DNA of 64,000 nucleotides from Clostridiales bacterium (GTDB lineage Bacteria; Bacillota; Clostridia; Oscillospirales; Oscillospiraceae): contig JAHZBA010000007.1 in the NCBI GenBank assembly GCA_019423635.1, positions 1 to 64,000 on the forward strand, written 5' to 3'. A program made the position numbers and the translations under genes. The notes under the pieces were generated by a model, which made no database searches, was not told the origin of the DNA, and saw nothing but the letters and a program-made list of their open reading frames with translations. The stretch's first letter is position 1, and every line of letters starts with the position of its first letter. This document shows positions 9,179-16,948 of the stretch, one piece after another.

Positions 9179-9916
9179 ATGCTGACAGGCAGTATCATCA
9201 ACGCGGCGGCGGTGCTGGCCGGGTCCCTGGCGGGACTGCTTTTGAAATGGCTGGCAGGCCGCTTCGCCTCCCGCCTCCCCGCCGGCAGCGCCGCCCTGGG
9301 CCAGCGGCTCCAGGAGATCATCATGAACGGCGTGGCGCTGTGCGTGCTGTACATCGGCATCAGCGGGGCGTTGAAGGGGAACAACACGCTGATCGCCATT
9401 CTCTCCATGGTGACCGGGGCCATTCTGGGGGAGCTGCTGGACCTGGACCGGCGGATGCGGTCTTTAGGGGACTGGGTGCAGAAGAAGACGGAGCGATTGT
9501 CCCACGGAGAGGGGGCGCCGTCGGTGTCGGAGGGTTTTGTGACGGCGAGCCTGCTGTTCTGCGTAGGGGCCATGGCCATTGTAGGGGCGCTGGAGAACGG
9601 ATTGACGGGGAACTACGAGACGTTACAGGCCAAGGCGCTGCTGGACGGGATCAGCTCCATTGTGTTTGCCTCGTCCCTGGGAATTGGCGTGGCGTTTTCC
9701 GCCGTAGCGCTGTTTTTGTATCAGGGGAGTATTTCCCTGCTGGCGTCGGTGCTGGAGCCGTACCTGGGCGGGGAGGCGGTGATTGCGGAGATGACCTGCG
9801 TGGGGTCGCTGCTGATTGTGGCATTGGCGACGAATATGCTGGGTGTGACGAAGATTAAGGTGATGAATCTGGTGCCGGCGGTGTTCGTGCCGATTCTGCT
9901 GTGCCGGTTCCTGTAG
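9179..9916 (+). CDS. DUF554 family membrane protein
   Basis: 245 residues, about six or seven hydrophobic segments. It has the DUF554 hallmarks: start MLTGSIINAAAVLAGSLAG, the GAILGELLDLD turn, VGAMAIVGALENGL, and the end LVPAVFVPILLCRFL. It is an integral membrane protein of unknown function (YdfK-like), sometimes proposed to be a transporter. Start chosen after GAAAGGGAG. A short repeated AGGAATTAGGAGTTAGGAA stretch precedes it. It follows tcdA by 40 nt and may be co-transcribed. Confidence 0.88.
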   Translation: MLTGSIINAAAVLAGSLAGLLLKWLAGRFASRLPAGSAALGQRLQEIIMNGVALCVLYIGISGALKGNNTLIAILSMVTGAILGELLDLDRRMRSLGDWVQKKTERLSHGEGAPSVSEGFVTASLLFCVGAMAIVGALENGLTGNYETLQAKALLDGISSIVFASSLGIGVAFSAVALFLYQGSISLLASVLEPYLGGEAVIAEMTCVGSLLIVALATNMLGVTKIKVMNLVPAVFVPILLCRFL

Positions 9917-9923
9917 GAGCAAG

Positions 9924-10093
9924 GAAAAAGTTTTCGTCCACCTTTTTCAAAAGGTGGCGGGGTGCAGGGGCAGAGCCCCTGCAAAGCCCCCGTAAAATAC
10001 CGCGCCAAGCGCGGCGCAAAAGAGGAAGCAAAACAGAGCCCGCCGTCCGGAGACGGCGGGCTTGCCTTTTGCGGGAGGATTGCTTCTATTTAA
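9924..10093. repeat. dispersed intergenic repeat A, copy 1
   Basis: Opens with AAAAAGTTTTCGTCCACC, contains the self-complementary runs CCACCTTTTTCAAAAGGTGG and GCAGGGGCAGAGCCCCTGC, and ends with a GCCGTC/GACGGC hairpin and TTGCCTTTTGCGGGAGG. It is about 80% identical to 11922-12090. No reading frame or transposase is present, so it is a MITE-like or structural repeat. Confidence 0.8.
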
Positions 10094-10244
10094 GGTCGGA
10101 GAAAATTTTCCGCAAAAGGCGCTTCGCTGTTTTGCTGCCTTTTCCTTTCCGCGCTTTGCGCGGCATTTCCGAGAGTTTCCAGGGGCTCTGCCCCTGGACC
10201 CCGGCAGGGGGAGAGCCTCCCCCTGCACCCCGGCGGCTTTCGTT
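10094..10244. repeat. palindrome-rich intergenic stretch, probable decayed inverted copy of repeat A-type units
   Basis: Contains CCAGGGGCTCTGCCCCTGG (10179-10197) and GCAGGGGGAGAGCCTCCCCCTGC hairpins. These are the same kind of modules as repeat A but in the opposite orientation, abutting the end of the anti-sigma gene. The hairpins could also serve as the terminator of the convergent minus-strand operon. Confidence 0.5.
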
Positions 10245-11372
10245 CTATTTCAGTTCCAGCAAAAACTCCTCCCCCTCAAAGTGATACCGCAGCGCCACCG
10301 CCTGGCTCAAATCCACCGGCACCGGCCAGGGCTTCCGCCGTACCGCCGCCCCATCGGGCAGGGTTTCATAAAAATCCCCGCTGCTGTCCAGATTCAGCTC
10401 CGTGCCGTCCTTCATCACCAGGGACATCCAGGAGCCCAAATGAATCTCCTTCGCCTCGTTCGGATCCACCCAGAACATTGTACAGTCCGTGGGCGTCACC
10501 TGAATATCCCGGAACGCCGCAGTCTTCTGCGGGGGCGGGCCCATCTCCTGCGTGTCCCAGCCGTTGGGCCTGGGAAGATACCCCGGCAGATTGCAGGGCC
10601 CGGTAGTCAAATACGGCTGTTCTTCCTTGGCCGGCAGGGTGAAGGTGAATTCCCAAGGTCCCTCCGCAAGGGGAATCCGGCCTACGGTGATGCGGCCGCC
10701 CCAGTCCAAACTGCCAAGGCGCAACGCCAGGTTCACCGTGTCCAGCAGGGTCACCTCCGCCTCAACCGGGGTTTCACACCGCATCAGAACGGACAGGGTT
10801 CCGTCTTCCCGGCGGGCTGCCTGCTCATAGCCCAGCCCCAGCAAAATGTCGCCGTCCTCCGTGGCCAAAGCCAGCTGGTAGTCAAGGAAGTTATAGTCCC
10901 GCATTGGGGAGGGTTGGTAGCCCTCCGGCAGTCTGCTTGCGTCCACAGGCCGCGCATACTGCCCCAGCTGGGCCTCCAGTTCTTCTTCCGGCGGCAGTCC
11001 GTCAATTTCAAGAAGCATCCACAGGATCCCTTCACCCCGCGTCACGGAATCCAGGGTCATGGTGATCCCGCCCGCTTTCGCGCTGACCCCAATCTCGTCT
11101 GTCAGCCGGTCAATCAGCCCCATCTGGTCCTTGTGGATGGTCTGCCCCGTCTCCTTCGTCCACTCCTTATTAAACCACTCCTGCATCCCGGAGAACGTCA
11201 CCGCCAGCGTCGTCCCCGCCAGCGCCAGCACAATCACCGCCGCAATCAGCAGCATCTTCGGAACCTGCCGCTTCACCGCGGCCTTCTCCCGTTTCGTCAT
11301 GTTCAGTACCTCCCGTCTCAGCGCCTCGGAGGCATGAATCTCATCAAAGGTCTCCCGGTACAGATCCCTCAT
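10245..11372 (-). CDS. membrane-anchored anti-sigma-like protein (DUF4179-type)
   Basis: 375 residues. A cytoplasmic N-terminus of about 40 residues (MRDLYRETFDEIHASEALRR), a single membrane helix (about 42-60, LLIAAVIVLALAGTTLAVTF), then a large extracytoplasmic beta-rich domain resembling the DUF4179/DUF5643 region of Clostridial anti-sigma factors. Its ATG lies 1 nt after the stop of the ECF sigma gene, so the two are translationally coupled. This fits a sigma/anti-sigma pair in which the cytoplasmic tail holds the sigma factor until an envelope signal is sensed. The exact family is inferred from layout and context. Confidence 0.8.
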   Translation of the reverse strand: MRDLYRETFDEIHASEALRREVLNMTKREKAAVKRQVPKMLLIAAVIVLALAGTTLAVTFSGMQEWFNKEWTKETGQTIHKDQMGLIDRLTDEIGVSAKAGGITMTLDSVTRGEGILWMLLEIDGLPPEEELEAQLGQYARPVDASRLPEGYQPSPMRDYNFLDYQLALATEDGDILLGLGYEQAARREDGTLSVLMRCETPVEAEVTLLDTVNLALRLGSLDWGGRITVGRIPLAEGPWEFTFTLPAKEEQPYLTTGPCNLPGYLPRPNGWDTQEMGPPPQKTAAFRDIQVTPTDCTMFWVDPNEAKEIHLGSWMSLVMKDGTELNLDSSGDFYETLPDGAAVRRKPWPVPVDLSQAVALRYHFEGEEFLLELK

Positions 11373-11373
11373 C

Positions 11374-11844
11374 TCAGCATCCCTCCGTCAGCGTCGTTTT
11401 CAGCTTCCCCCTGGCCCGGGCCAGGCGGGTTTGGACCGTGGAGGCGTTCAGATGCAGCAGCTCCCCCACCTCCGAGACGGAGTAGCCCTCGTAGTAGTAG
11501 AGATACAGCGGCACCCGGTACTTCCCTGGCAGGGCCATGACCTCCTGGAAGAGGTCCTGGTGCTCCCGGTGGGAGAAGACGGGCTCCGGAAGGTCCTCCA
11601 GGGGCACCGTGTGCCGTTTCCAGGGGCTGCGGGTCACGTCCTTGCAAACGTTCAGGGTGACCCGCACCAGCCAGCGGCGCAGGTGGTCGTCATCCGCAAA
11701 CTCCGTGTCCGACTGCCAGAGCTTCAGCATCACCGTCTGGGCGGCATCCTCCGCGTCGGCGGGCGTGCGAAACCAGTTCAGGGCCACCCGGTAGACCATG
11801 TCCAGGTGCCGCTCCGCGGCAGCGGTGAAAGTACTCTCTGTCAT
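11374..11844 (-). CDS. ECF-type RNA polymerase sigma factor
   Basis: 156 residues from the ATG at 11844, which follows AAAGGAGGCGG. Region 2 contains MVYRVALNWFRTPADAEDAAQTV and the -10 recognition helix region LKLWQ; region 4 contains ALPGKYRVPLYLYYYEGYSV and the HTH HLNASTVQTRLARARGKLK. Typical size for ECF sigma factors. First gene of a two-gene operon with its anti-sigma partner at 10245-11372. An upstream in-frame extension lacks a ribosome site. Confidence 0.92.
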   Translation of the reverse strand: MTESTFTAAAERHLDMVYRVALNWFRTPADAEDAAQTVMLKLWQSDTEFADDDHLRRWLVRVTLNVCKDVTRSPWKRHTVPLEDLPEPVFSHREHQDLFQEVMALPGKYRVPLYLYYYEGYSVSEVGELLHLNASTVQTRLARARGKLKTTLTEGC

Positions 11845-11921
11845 CCTCCGCCTCCTTTGCCTTGTTGAAAAGCTTTTCACCTGTATAACGGCGCACAGCA
11901 GCGGAATATCTCATCCAGCAG

Positions 11922-12090
11922 AAAAAAGTTTTCGTCCACCTTTTTCAAAAGGTGGCGGGGTGCAGGGGCAGCGCCCCTGCAAAGCCCCCGTAATCGCCGC
12001 AGCGCGGCGTAAAGGAAGAGGAAGCGAAACAGAGCCGCCGCCCAAAGGGCGGCGGCTCGCCTTTCGCGGGAGGTTTGCTCTGATCGAAAA
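11922..12090. repeat. dispersed intergenic repeat A, copy 2
   Basis: Same module order as copy 1: AAAAAAGTTTTCGTCCACC, the AAAGGTGG palindrome, GCAGGGGCAGCGCCCCTGC, a GCCGCCC/GGGCGGC hairpin, and the tail CGCCTTTCGCGGGAGGTTTG. It lies immediately upstream of the ECF sigma operon, so it may contribute to the operon's leader or insulate it. Confidence 0.8.
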
Positions 12091-12112
12091 TCGACGCAGC
12101 CCTCCCACAAAA

Positions 12113-12150
12113 AGCAAGCCCGCCTTTCGCGGGAGGTTTGCTCTCATGGA
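12113..12150. repeat. tail unit of repeat A, solo copy
   Basis: Repeats the last 35 or so bases of repeat A (CGCCTTTCGCGGGAGGTTTGCTCT), about 65 bp after the end of copy 2 and in the same orientation. Confidence 0.65.
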
Positions 12151-12252
12151 AAATCCGCACAGTGTTTTCCGCAAAGGTCAACCTGCCGCCAAGCATCAGC
12201 TATGGATCAGGAGCAGGCCTCCGTTCCCAATGTCCGGAACCTCAGCGAAGGA

Positions 12253-12362
12253 CCCTCTCAGTCCGGCCTGCGGCCGGACAGCTCCCCCAGAGGGGGAGCC
12301 AAGGGGCGCAGCGCCCCTCTTGCCCTCCCCCAGAGGGAGGCGCGAAGCCGTGCCGGAGAGGG
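12253..12362. repeat. dispersed repeat D with terminal inverted repeats and internal hairpins
   Basis: Bounded by CCCTCTC and GAGAGGG. Inside are hairpins GTCCGGCC-TGC-GGCCGGAC and CTCCCCC-AGA-GGGGGAG, then AGGGGCGC/GCGCCCCT and CCTCCCCC/GGGAGG. The two-hairpin left half matches the architecture of the element inside the prophage head protease gene (61955-62008). No coding capacity. It lies 20 bp past the end of the minus-strand lipoprotein gene. Confidence 0.75.
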
Positions 12363-12382
12363 TCCCCACGGGCCGCCGTACA

Positions 12383-13342
12383 TCACAGCGGCCGGTCGTT
12401 CCGCAAAACGGCGCAGGGCCGGGGCTCCATGCCGTACCGACCGTCGTCCAGGTTCAGCATGTCCACAAGATACTGCTTCGCCTCCGCCGCCGAGACAAAC
12501 TTGACGGCGGTGTAGGGAGACTCCGGGTTGCTCTTTTCAAACAGCAGCACGCCCTCCTCCGTCTCCGCCAGCACCGCGGCATGGGCCGCGCAGATCTGGT
12601 CCCCGCTTTGAATCCAGAGGGTCAGCAGGGCGTAGCGGTCCTCCCGGAAGGTGATCTCCCGCTGAGACCACGCCTCCTGAACGGCCGCCGGCATCTCCTC
12701 CGGACCGCAGGTCCCGGAGACGGCAATGGGGTGGAAGAGGGTGAAATAGTCCTGCACCGTCTCCTCATCCCACTCCAGCAGGGGGAAAGGCGCATAGGCC
12801 TTCTGCTGCTCCGAGGCCTCCCGGCCCAACAGGGCGTCCCCGTCGCTGTAAAGCCAATCGTTCTCCTCGTCCCAGCAGGCCCAGGCCTCCCGGGGCAGAG
12901 CCGTCCCCACGGTGACAAGGGGCTGCGCCAGCTGGAAGGCCGCAATCCGGCAGAGAATGTCGTGGTAGTTCCGTCCGGCGGTTTTGAACCACGTCCGGGA
13001 GGCGGGGGCGTAGTCGCCGTAGTCCACCACGCCGTTTTCCAGCGGGGTGAAGTCCCCGGCCAGGGTGAAGGAGGGGCAGGCGGCCATACAGCCGTTGAAG
13101 TCCGCGGCCCAGGTGAGCACCGTGTCCACTCTGGCCTCCTCCAGCCCCGCCGCCGTCAGCAGCGCCCGGACCTCCCCGGCGGCGGCCTCGCTGCCCAGGT
13201 TCGTGTAGACCGGTTCGGAGAAGGCGGAGGCCGGCGGAGCGGACGGCGGCTCTGATCCGGCGGAGACCGGCCCGCCGCAGGCGGAGCAGAACAACACAAG
13301 CAGACAGAGCGGCAGGATTTGAGAGATTCGTTTCAGCCCCAT
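12383..13342 (-). CDS. lipoprotein, DUF4300-like
   Basis: 319 residues from the ATG at 13342 (ribosome site AAAGGAC). Signal peptide with lipobox ending LFCSAC, so the mature protein would be a membrane-anchored lipoprotein with a Pro/Ser linker. The following domain begins VYTNLGSEAAAGEVRALLTAAGL, resembling the DUF4300 family of Firmicutes lipoproteins (YTNL...FN pattern, here with ADFNGCM). Function unknown; the family call is tentative. Single gene, downstream of a terminator. Confidence 0.75.
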   Translation of the reverse strand: MGLKRISQILPLCLLVLFCSACGGPVSAGSEPPSAPPASAFSEPVYTNLGSEAAAGEVRALLTAAGLEEARVDTVLTWAADFNGCMAACPSFTLAGDFTPLENGVVDYGDYAPASRTWFKTAGRNYHDILCRIAAFQLAQPLVTVGTALPREAWACWDEENDWLYSDGDALLGREASEQQKAYAPFPLLEWDEETVQDYFTLFHPIAVSGTCGPEEMPAAVQEAWSQREITFREDRYALLTLWIQSGDQICAAHAAVLAETEEGVLLFEKSNPESPYTAVKFVSAAEAKQYLVDMLNLDDGRYGMEPRPCAVLRNDRPL

Positions 13343-13404
13343 GGTTCTATGTCCTTTCCCTTTGGCGTGTTCCCTAGAGTATAACATATGTGATGGCTGC
13401 GTAC

Positions 13405-13440
13405 AAGAAAAAGAAACCGGCGGAGGAAGCCCTCCGCCGG
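13405..13440 (-). terminator. terminator of the YtxH-like gene
   Basis: CCGGCGGAGG (13417-13426) pairs with CCTCCGCCGG (13431-13440) around AAGC; on the minus strand it is followed by TTTCTTTTTCTTG. It sits 6 nt after the stop of the small gene. Confidence 0.85.
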
Positions 13441-13446
13441 CCCTTT

Positions 13447-13626
13447 TCAGTGCATTTCCGAGACGATGCTGTCCACGGCATGGTCCACGGCGACACCCAG
13501 CTTGTGGATACTCTTACCCACCTGCGTTTTCATGGGGTCCCTGCCGTAGGGCATCATCATCCCCAGCGCCGCGCCGGCCATCAATCCGGCGCTCATACCG
13601 GCCCAAAATCCGGTGCACATCTTCAT
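13447..13626 (-). CDS. small YtxH-like membrane protein
   Basis: 59 residues, one glycine/methionine-rich hydrophobic segment (FWAGMSAGLMAGAALGMMM) near the N-terminus followed by an amphipathic helix (KSIHKLGVAVDHAVDSIVSE). This is the layout of YtxH/gas-vesicle-like small proteins common in Clostridia. Start at the ATG preceded by AAAGGAGTGAAGA; a GTG three bases earlier is possible. Followed at once by its own terminator. Confidence 0.8.
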   Translation of the reverse strand: MKMCTGFWAGMSAGLMAGAALGMMMPYGRDPMKTQVGKSIHKLGVAVDHAVDSIVSEMH

Positions 13627-13874
13627 CACTCTTCACTCCTTTGCGGCACGAAGCTAGTATGACCGGCGATGGAGCAACCATACCCGGCGGGATTTTCCAA
13701 ATTTCAGCGGAGAGTTTACCTTGTGGAGGCGGATGGATCGTCCGCCTCTGCGCCGCCGCCTTCCGGAAAATACGTATTGGGATACGCCCGGGCGGCAATT
13801 TCGCTCTTCCAAAAAGCGTCCGGATGCGCTATACTGAAAGGGATCGAAACATATAGACAACGGAGGCGTTTTCC

Positions 13875-14966
13875 ATGACAAAGATCTATCTCATCCGCCA
13901 CGCGGAGGCGGAGGGCAACCTCTACCGCATTGCCCAGGGCCAGGCCAACAGCAACCTCACGGACCGGGGCTGGAAGCAGGTCCGGGCCCTGGAGCGGCGG
14001 TTCCAGGACATTCCCGTGGACGCCGTGTACGCGAGCGATCTCTACCGCACCTGCGCCACGGCCAGCGCCGTCTATCTGCCGAAGGGCCTGGTGCTGCACC
14101 GCACGCCCCGGCTGCGGGAGATCTGCGTGGGAGCCTGGGAGCACCGGAGCTGGGGAGAGATCCACCGCCGGTGGCCGGAGGAGATGGACCATTTCAGCCA
14201 GCGGCCGGATCTGTGGCAGGTGGAGGGGGCGGAGACGCCCCGGGAGGCCCGGGACCGCGTGCTGGCCGCCCTGAAGAAGATTGCGGCGGAGAACGAGGGA
14301 AAGACCGTGGCGGTGTTCTCCCACGGCTACGTGCTGCGGATGGTGCTGTCCTACCTCCAGGGCATCCCCCTGGAGGAGCTGGGGAAGACGCCCACCGGCA
14401 GCAACACCGCCGTGTCGCTGCTGGAGGCGGAGGGCGACGCGCTGCGGGTGATCTTTCGGGACGACGACAGCCACCTGAAGGAGGCGGAGCGATTGACCGG
14501 GGAGCGGCTGACCCGGCAGGCCAGCGGGCTGGAGATCGGCCTGTGGTTTGCGCCGCTGCGCCTGCCGGAGCAGGCGGAGGAGTTTGCCGCCCTGGCGGCC
14601 GCCGGCTGGCGGGGCGAGACGGCCCTTGACCGCGACCGCCTTCTGGCGGACGCCGCCGCCCGGGAGACGCTGCTGGGCTATTTGAACCAGGACCCGGTGG
14701 GCCTTTTGCAGGTGGACGCCCGGACCGGCTGGATCTCGCTGCTGTGCGTCCGGCCGGACTGCCGCCGGCGGGGCTTTGGCGTGCAGCTGCTGGGCCAGGC
14801 GGTGCAGCGGGTCCGGGCCGCCGGCGGGGAGCGGGTGCTGGCGCCCATGCTCCGGGACCGCCCCACGGAGCGCTTTTTCAAAAGCTACGGCTTCCGCCCC
14901 GCAGCGGACGGCAGGACTGTGGAGAAGGAGATTGGCTTTGACCCCGCATTTTTGGGAAAGCCCTGA
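13875..14966 (+). CDS. fusion: histidine phosphatase + GNAT N-acetyltransferase
   Basis: 363 residues. The N-terminal half (1-205) is a phosphoglycerate-mutase-like histidine phosphatase: catalytic LIRHAEAEGN at 6-15, SDLYRTCATA, and the second histidine in VFSHGYVLRM near 150. The C-terminal half (about 215-363) is a GNAT acetyltransferase with the acetyl-CoA loop VRPDCRRRGFGVQLLGQAV and the closing FFKSYGFRPA. Both halves appear catalytically complete. Substrates are unknown; the domain pairing suggests processing of a small phosphorylated metabolite or sugar followed by acetylation. ATG after a weak CGGAGGCG site. Confidence 0.9.
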   Translation: MTKIYLIRHAEAEGNLYRIAQGQANSNLTDRGWKQVRALERRFQDIPVDAVYASDLYRTCATASAVYLPKGLVLHRTPRLREICVGAWEHRSWGEIHRRWPEEMDHFSQRPDLWQVEGAETPREARDRVLAALKKIAAENEGKTVAVFSHGYVLRMVLSYLQGIPLEELGKTPTGSNTAVSLLEAEGDALRVIFRDDDSHLKEAERLTGERLTRQASGLEIGLWFAPLRLPEQAEEFAALAAAGWRGETALDRDRLLADAAARETLLGYLNQDPVGLLQVDARTGWISLLCVRPDCRRRGFGVQLLGQAVQRVRAAGGERVLAPMLRDRPTERFFKSYGFRPAADGRTVEKEIGFDPAFLGKP

Positions 14967-14996
14967 GAAATCGGACAGCCTTTGACAAAATTATGG

Positions 14997-15026
14997 TTGA
15001 CAAACGGGGTATGCTCTCCCTATAAT
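14997..15026 (+). promoter_or_regulatory. strong sigma-A promoter of the riboswitch-antiporter unit
   Basis: Consensus TTGACA, 18 nt, consensus TATAAT. The inferred start near 15033 places a roughly 250-nt leader before the antiporter gene. Confidence 0.85.
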
Positions 15027-15068
15027 ATCCTTACAGCCAGGGTCCCCTTCACCGGGGGACCCGTGAGG

Positions 15069-15197
15069 CGATAAAAGGGAGTAGCTTACGGATACCCAGC
15101 CGTCATATGCCTCGTCAACTCGACAGATCCGTCTGTCCGGGGCACATGGATTCCCGATCTTCTGCGGAGCTCGGGAGTGGAAGCGAGACTTTTGTCG
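15069..15197 (+). promoter_or_regulatory. yybP-ykoY (manganese) riboswitch aptamer
   Basis: The closing stem is CGATAAAAG (15069-15077) with CTTTTGTCG (15189-15197). The first conserved loop is AGGGAGTAGC (15076-15085), the second strand contains GTCAACTCG, and the 3' conserved segment is AAGCGAGACTTTT. These match the yybP-ykoY motif, whose members bind Mn2+ and turn on metal export genes. The leader ends at the antiporter ribosome site GGGAG; a G/C-rich stretch followed by TTTTTT at 15255-15260 may be part of the expression platform. Recognised by motif pattern only. Confidence 0.88.
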
Positions 15198-15281
15198 TAC
15201 GGATTGCTGCCGGGATATGCCGGCGGCCATTGCGTGCGATGGAGGCCTCGCTGATTTTTTGAGAAAGTGTGGGAGTTGACG

Positions 15282-16241
15282 ATGAGTATTTGGCTGACGG
15301 TATTGCTGTTCCTGGTGGGGCTTTTGCTGATTATCAAGGGCGGCGACTGGTTTTTGGACGGCGCGGTGTGGATCGCGGAGGCCACCGGCGTGCCCCGGTT
15401 CATCATTGGGGCCACCATTGTGTCCCTGGCCACCACGCTGCCGGAGCTGACGGTGTCCATCACCGGCGTGCTCCAGGGGGAGGTGGACCTGGCGGTGGGC
15501 AACGCCGTGGGGTCCGTGACCGCCAATCTGGGGCTGATTCTGGGAATCTCCGTGGTGTGCCTTCCCTCGGCGGTGAGCCGCAAACAGTTCCAGCTCAAGG
15601 CCGTCTTGATGGTGGCGGGCGCGGTGCTGCTGACGGTGCTCTGCTGGAACGGCATTCTGCCGGTGAAGCCCAGCCTGCTGCTGTTTGTGGTGTTCCTGGC
15701 CTACATGGGCAGCAATCTCCTGGACGCCCGGTCCAGCGTGGCGGAGGAGCGGAGCGCCAGACCCAAGCGGCGGACCACCTCTCACCGGCAGATGTTCATG
15801 AAGCTGGGGCTGTTCGTGGTGGGCATTACCGCCATTGTGATCGGCTCCCGGCTGCTGATCGACTACGGCAGCGAGCTGGCGCTGCTGCTGGGGGTGCCGG
15901 CCAGCATCATCGGGGTGACCATGGTGGCGATCGGCACGTCCCTGCCGGAGCTGGTGACCACCCTGACGGCCATTGCCAAGAAGGAGGCCTCCATGTCCAT
16001 CGGCAATATCATCGGGGCCAACGTGATTGACCTCACCATGATTCTGCCGGTGTGCTCCGCCATCTCCGGGGAGAATGGACTGACCATCGGCGGACAGACC
16101 ACGTCGCTGGACCTGCCCTTCTGCCTGGGGCTGTGCCTGCTGGCGGTACTGCCGCCGCTGGTGCGGGGGAAGTTCTACCGCTGGCAGGGCGTGGCGATGC
16201 TGGCGGTGTATGCAAGCTACGTGGTGATCCTGGTGCGCTGA
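15282..16241 (+). CDS. CaCA-family cation antiporter (YrbG-like Ca2+/Na+ exchanger), riboswitch-controlled
   Basis: 319 residues, about ten membrane helices in two inverted repeats. Each repeat has the family alpha motif: ATIVSLATTLPELTVSI with GNAVGSVTANLGLILG, and VAIGTSLPELVTTL with GNIIGANVIDL. It exchanges divalent cations for Na+ or H+ at the cytoplasmic membrane. The upstream yybP-ykoY riboswitch suggests that Mn2+ (or Ca2+ linked to Mn2+ stress) is the physiological substrate, which is inference. Start ATG at 15282 after GGGAG; a GTG at 15267 is an alternative. Followed by a strong terminator. Confidence 0.92.
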   Translation: MSIWLTVLLFLVGLLLIIKGGDWFLDGAVWIAEATGVPRFIIGATIVSLATTLPELTVSITGVLQGEVDLAVGNAVGSVTANLGLILGISVVCLPSAVSRKQFQLKAVLMVAGAVLLTVLCWNGILPVKPSLLLFVVFLAYMGSNLLDARSSVAEERSARPKRRTTSHRQMFMKLGLFVVGITAIVIGSRLLIDYGSELALLLGVPASIIGVTMVAIGTSLPELVTTLTAIAKKEASMSIGNIIGANVIDLTMILPVCSAISGENGLTIGGQTTSLDLPFCLGLCLLAVLPPLVRGKFYRWQGVAMLAVYASYVVILVR

Positions 16242-16290
16242 GGGGGAGCGCCCGGGGAACGGTTTTGGAAGCCGCAGAATTCGACCGTTC

Positions 16291-16329
16291 AAAAGCGCGC
16301 GGAACAAAGACTGTTCCGCGCGCTTTTTT
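16291..16329 (+). terminator. bidirectional terminator between antiporter and Nudix genes
   Basis: AAAAGCGCGCGGAAC pairs with GTTCCGCGCGCTTTT, followed by more Ts. Serves the plus-strand antiporter and, through the opposite T run, the convergent minus-strand operon. Confidence 0.92.
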
Positions 16330-16336
16330 CATGGAC

Positions 16337-16948
16337 TCAAAGCGCTGCAATGATGCCCCGCACGATCCGGCCGGTCATGCCCCAGACGGCCTTGCCCTGC
16401 CAGAGCCACACCGGCACCTCCACCCGTCCGGCGGCCCAGGGATAGTCCGGGGAGACCCCCACCGCCTCGTAGGGGAACCCCTCCGGCGGCTGGGGCAGCA
16501 GGTCGTAGGCATAGACCTGGGGCGGCGTTGTTTGGAAGAAGTCCAGGGGGACCGTGAAGACCTCCGCCACCTCCGCCGGAGAGGGGGTCATGGCCGCCAT
16601 TCCCTTGGCGGAGACCAGCCCCAGGAAGGGCCGCAGCAAGAAGCCCCGCTGATTGCAGAGAAAGTCCGGTGTCCCCAGCAGAGTGATTTCCCGGCGGGGG
16701 ATGGCCAGCTCCTCCTCCGTCTCCCGCAGGGCCCCGCTCTCCGGCGTCTCCCCCGGCTCCAGCTTTCCGCCGGGGAAGCACACCTCGCCCCCCTGCCGCA
16801 GTCCCGCCGCCCGGACCTCGAACAGGAGATGCAGCCCGTCGGGCCGCTCCACCAGGGGGCAGAGGACCGCAAACTCCTGCCGGGCCCCCAGCAGTCCCGG
16901 CGTGCGGCCGTGAAAGCGGCGGCGCAGGGTCTCCAGCTGGGCGCTCAC
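16337..16948 (-). CDS. Nudix hydrolase, CoA pyrophosphatase-like (NudL/Nudt7 type)
   Basis: 203 residues. The Nudix box spans about 61-83 with the key REXXEE pattern as RETEEEL, preceded by GGEVCFPGGKLEPGET. The sequence before and after the box, including a hydrophobic core and a late GMTGRIVRG segment, is typical of bacterial CoA diphosphatases, which cleave CoA to phosphopantetheine and 3',5'-ADP. The start is GTG at 16948, overlapping the kinase stop as GTGA, so translation is coupled to the lipid kinase. Substrate assignment is inferred. Confidence 0.87.
   Translation of the reverse strand: MSAQLETLRRRFHGRTPGLLGARQEFAVLCPLVERPDGLHLLFEVRAAGLRQGGEVCFPGGKLEPGETPESGALRETEEELAIPRREITLLGTPDFLCNQRGFLLRPFLGLVSAKGMAAMTPSPAEVAEVFTVPLDFFQTTPPQVYAYDLLPQPPEGFPYEAVGVSPDYPWAAGRVEVPVWLWQGKAVWGMTGRIVRGIIAAL

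Noticed and set aside
9924..12362. Possible CRISPR array
   Set aside because: Repeats are long, palindromic, unevenly spaced and not separated by uniform spacers; no cas genes in the window.
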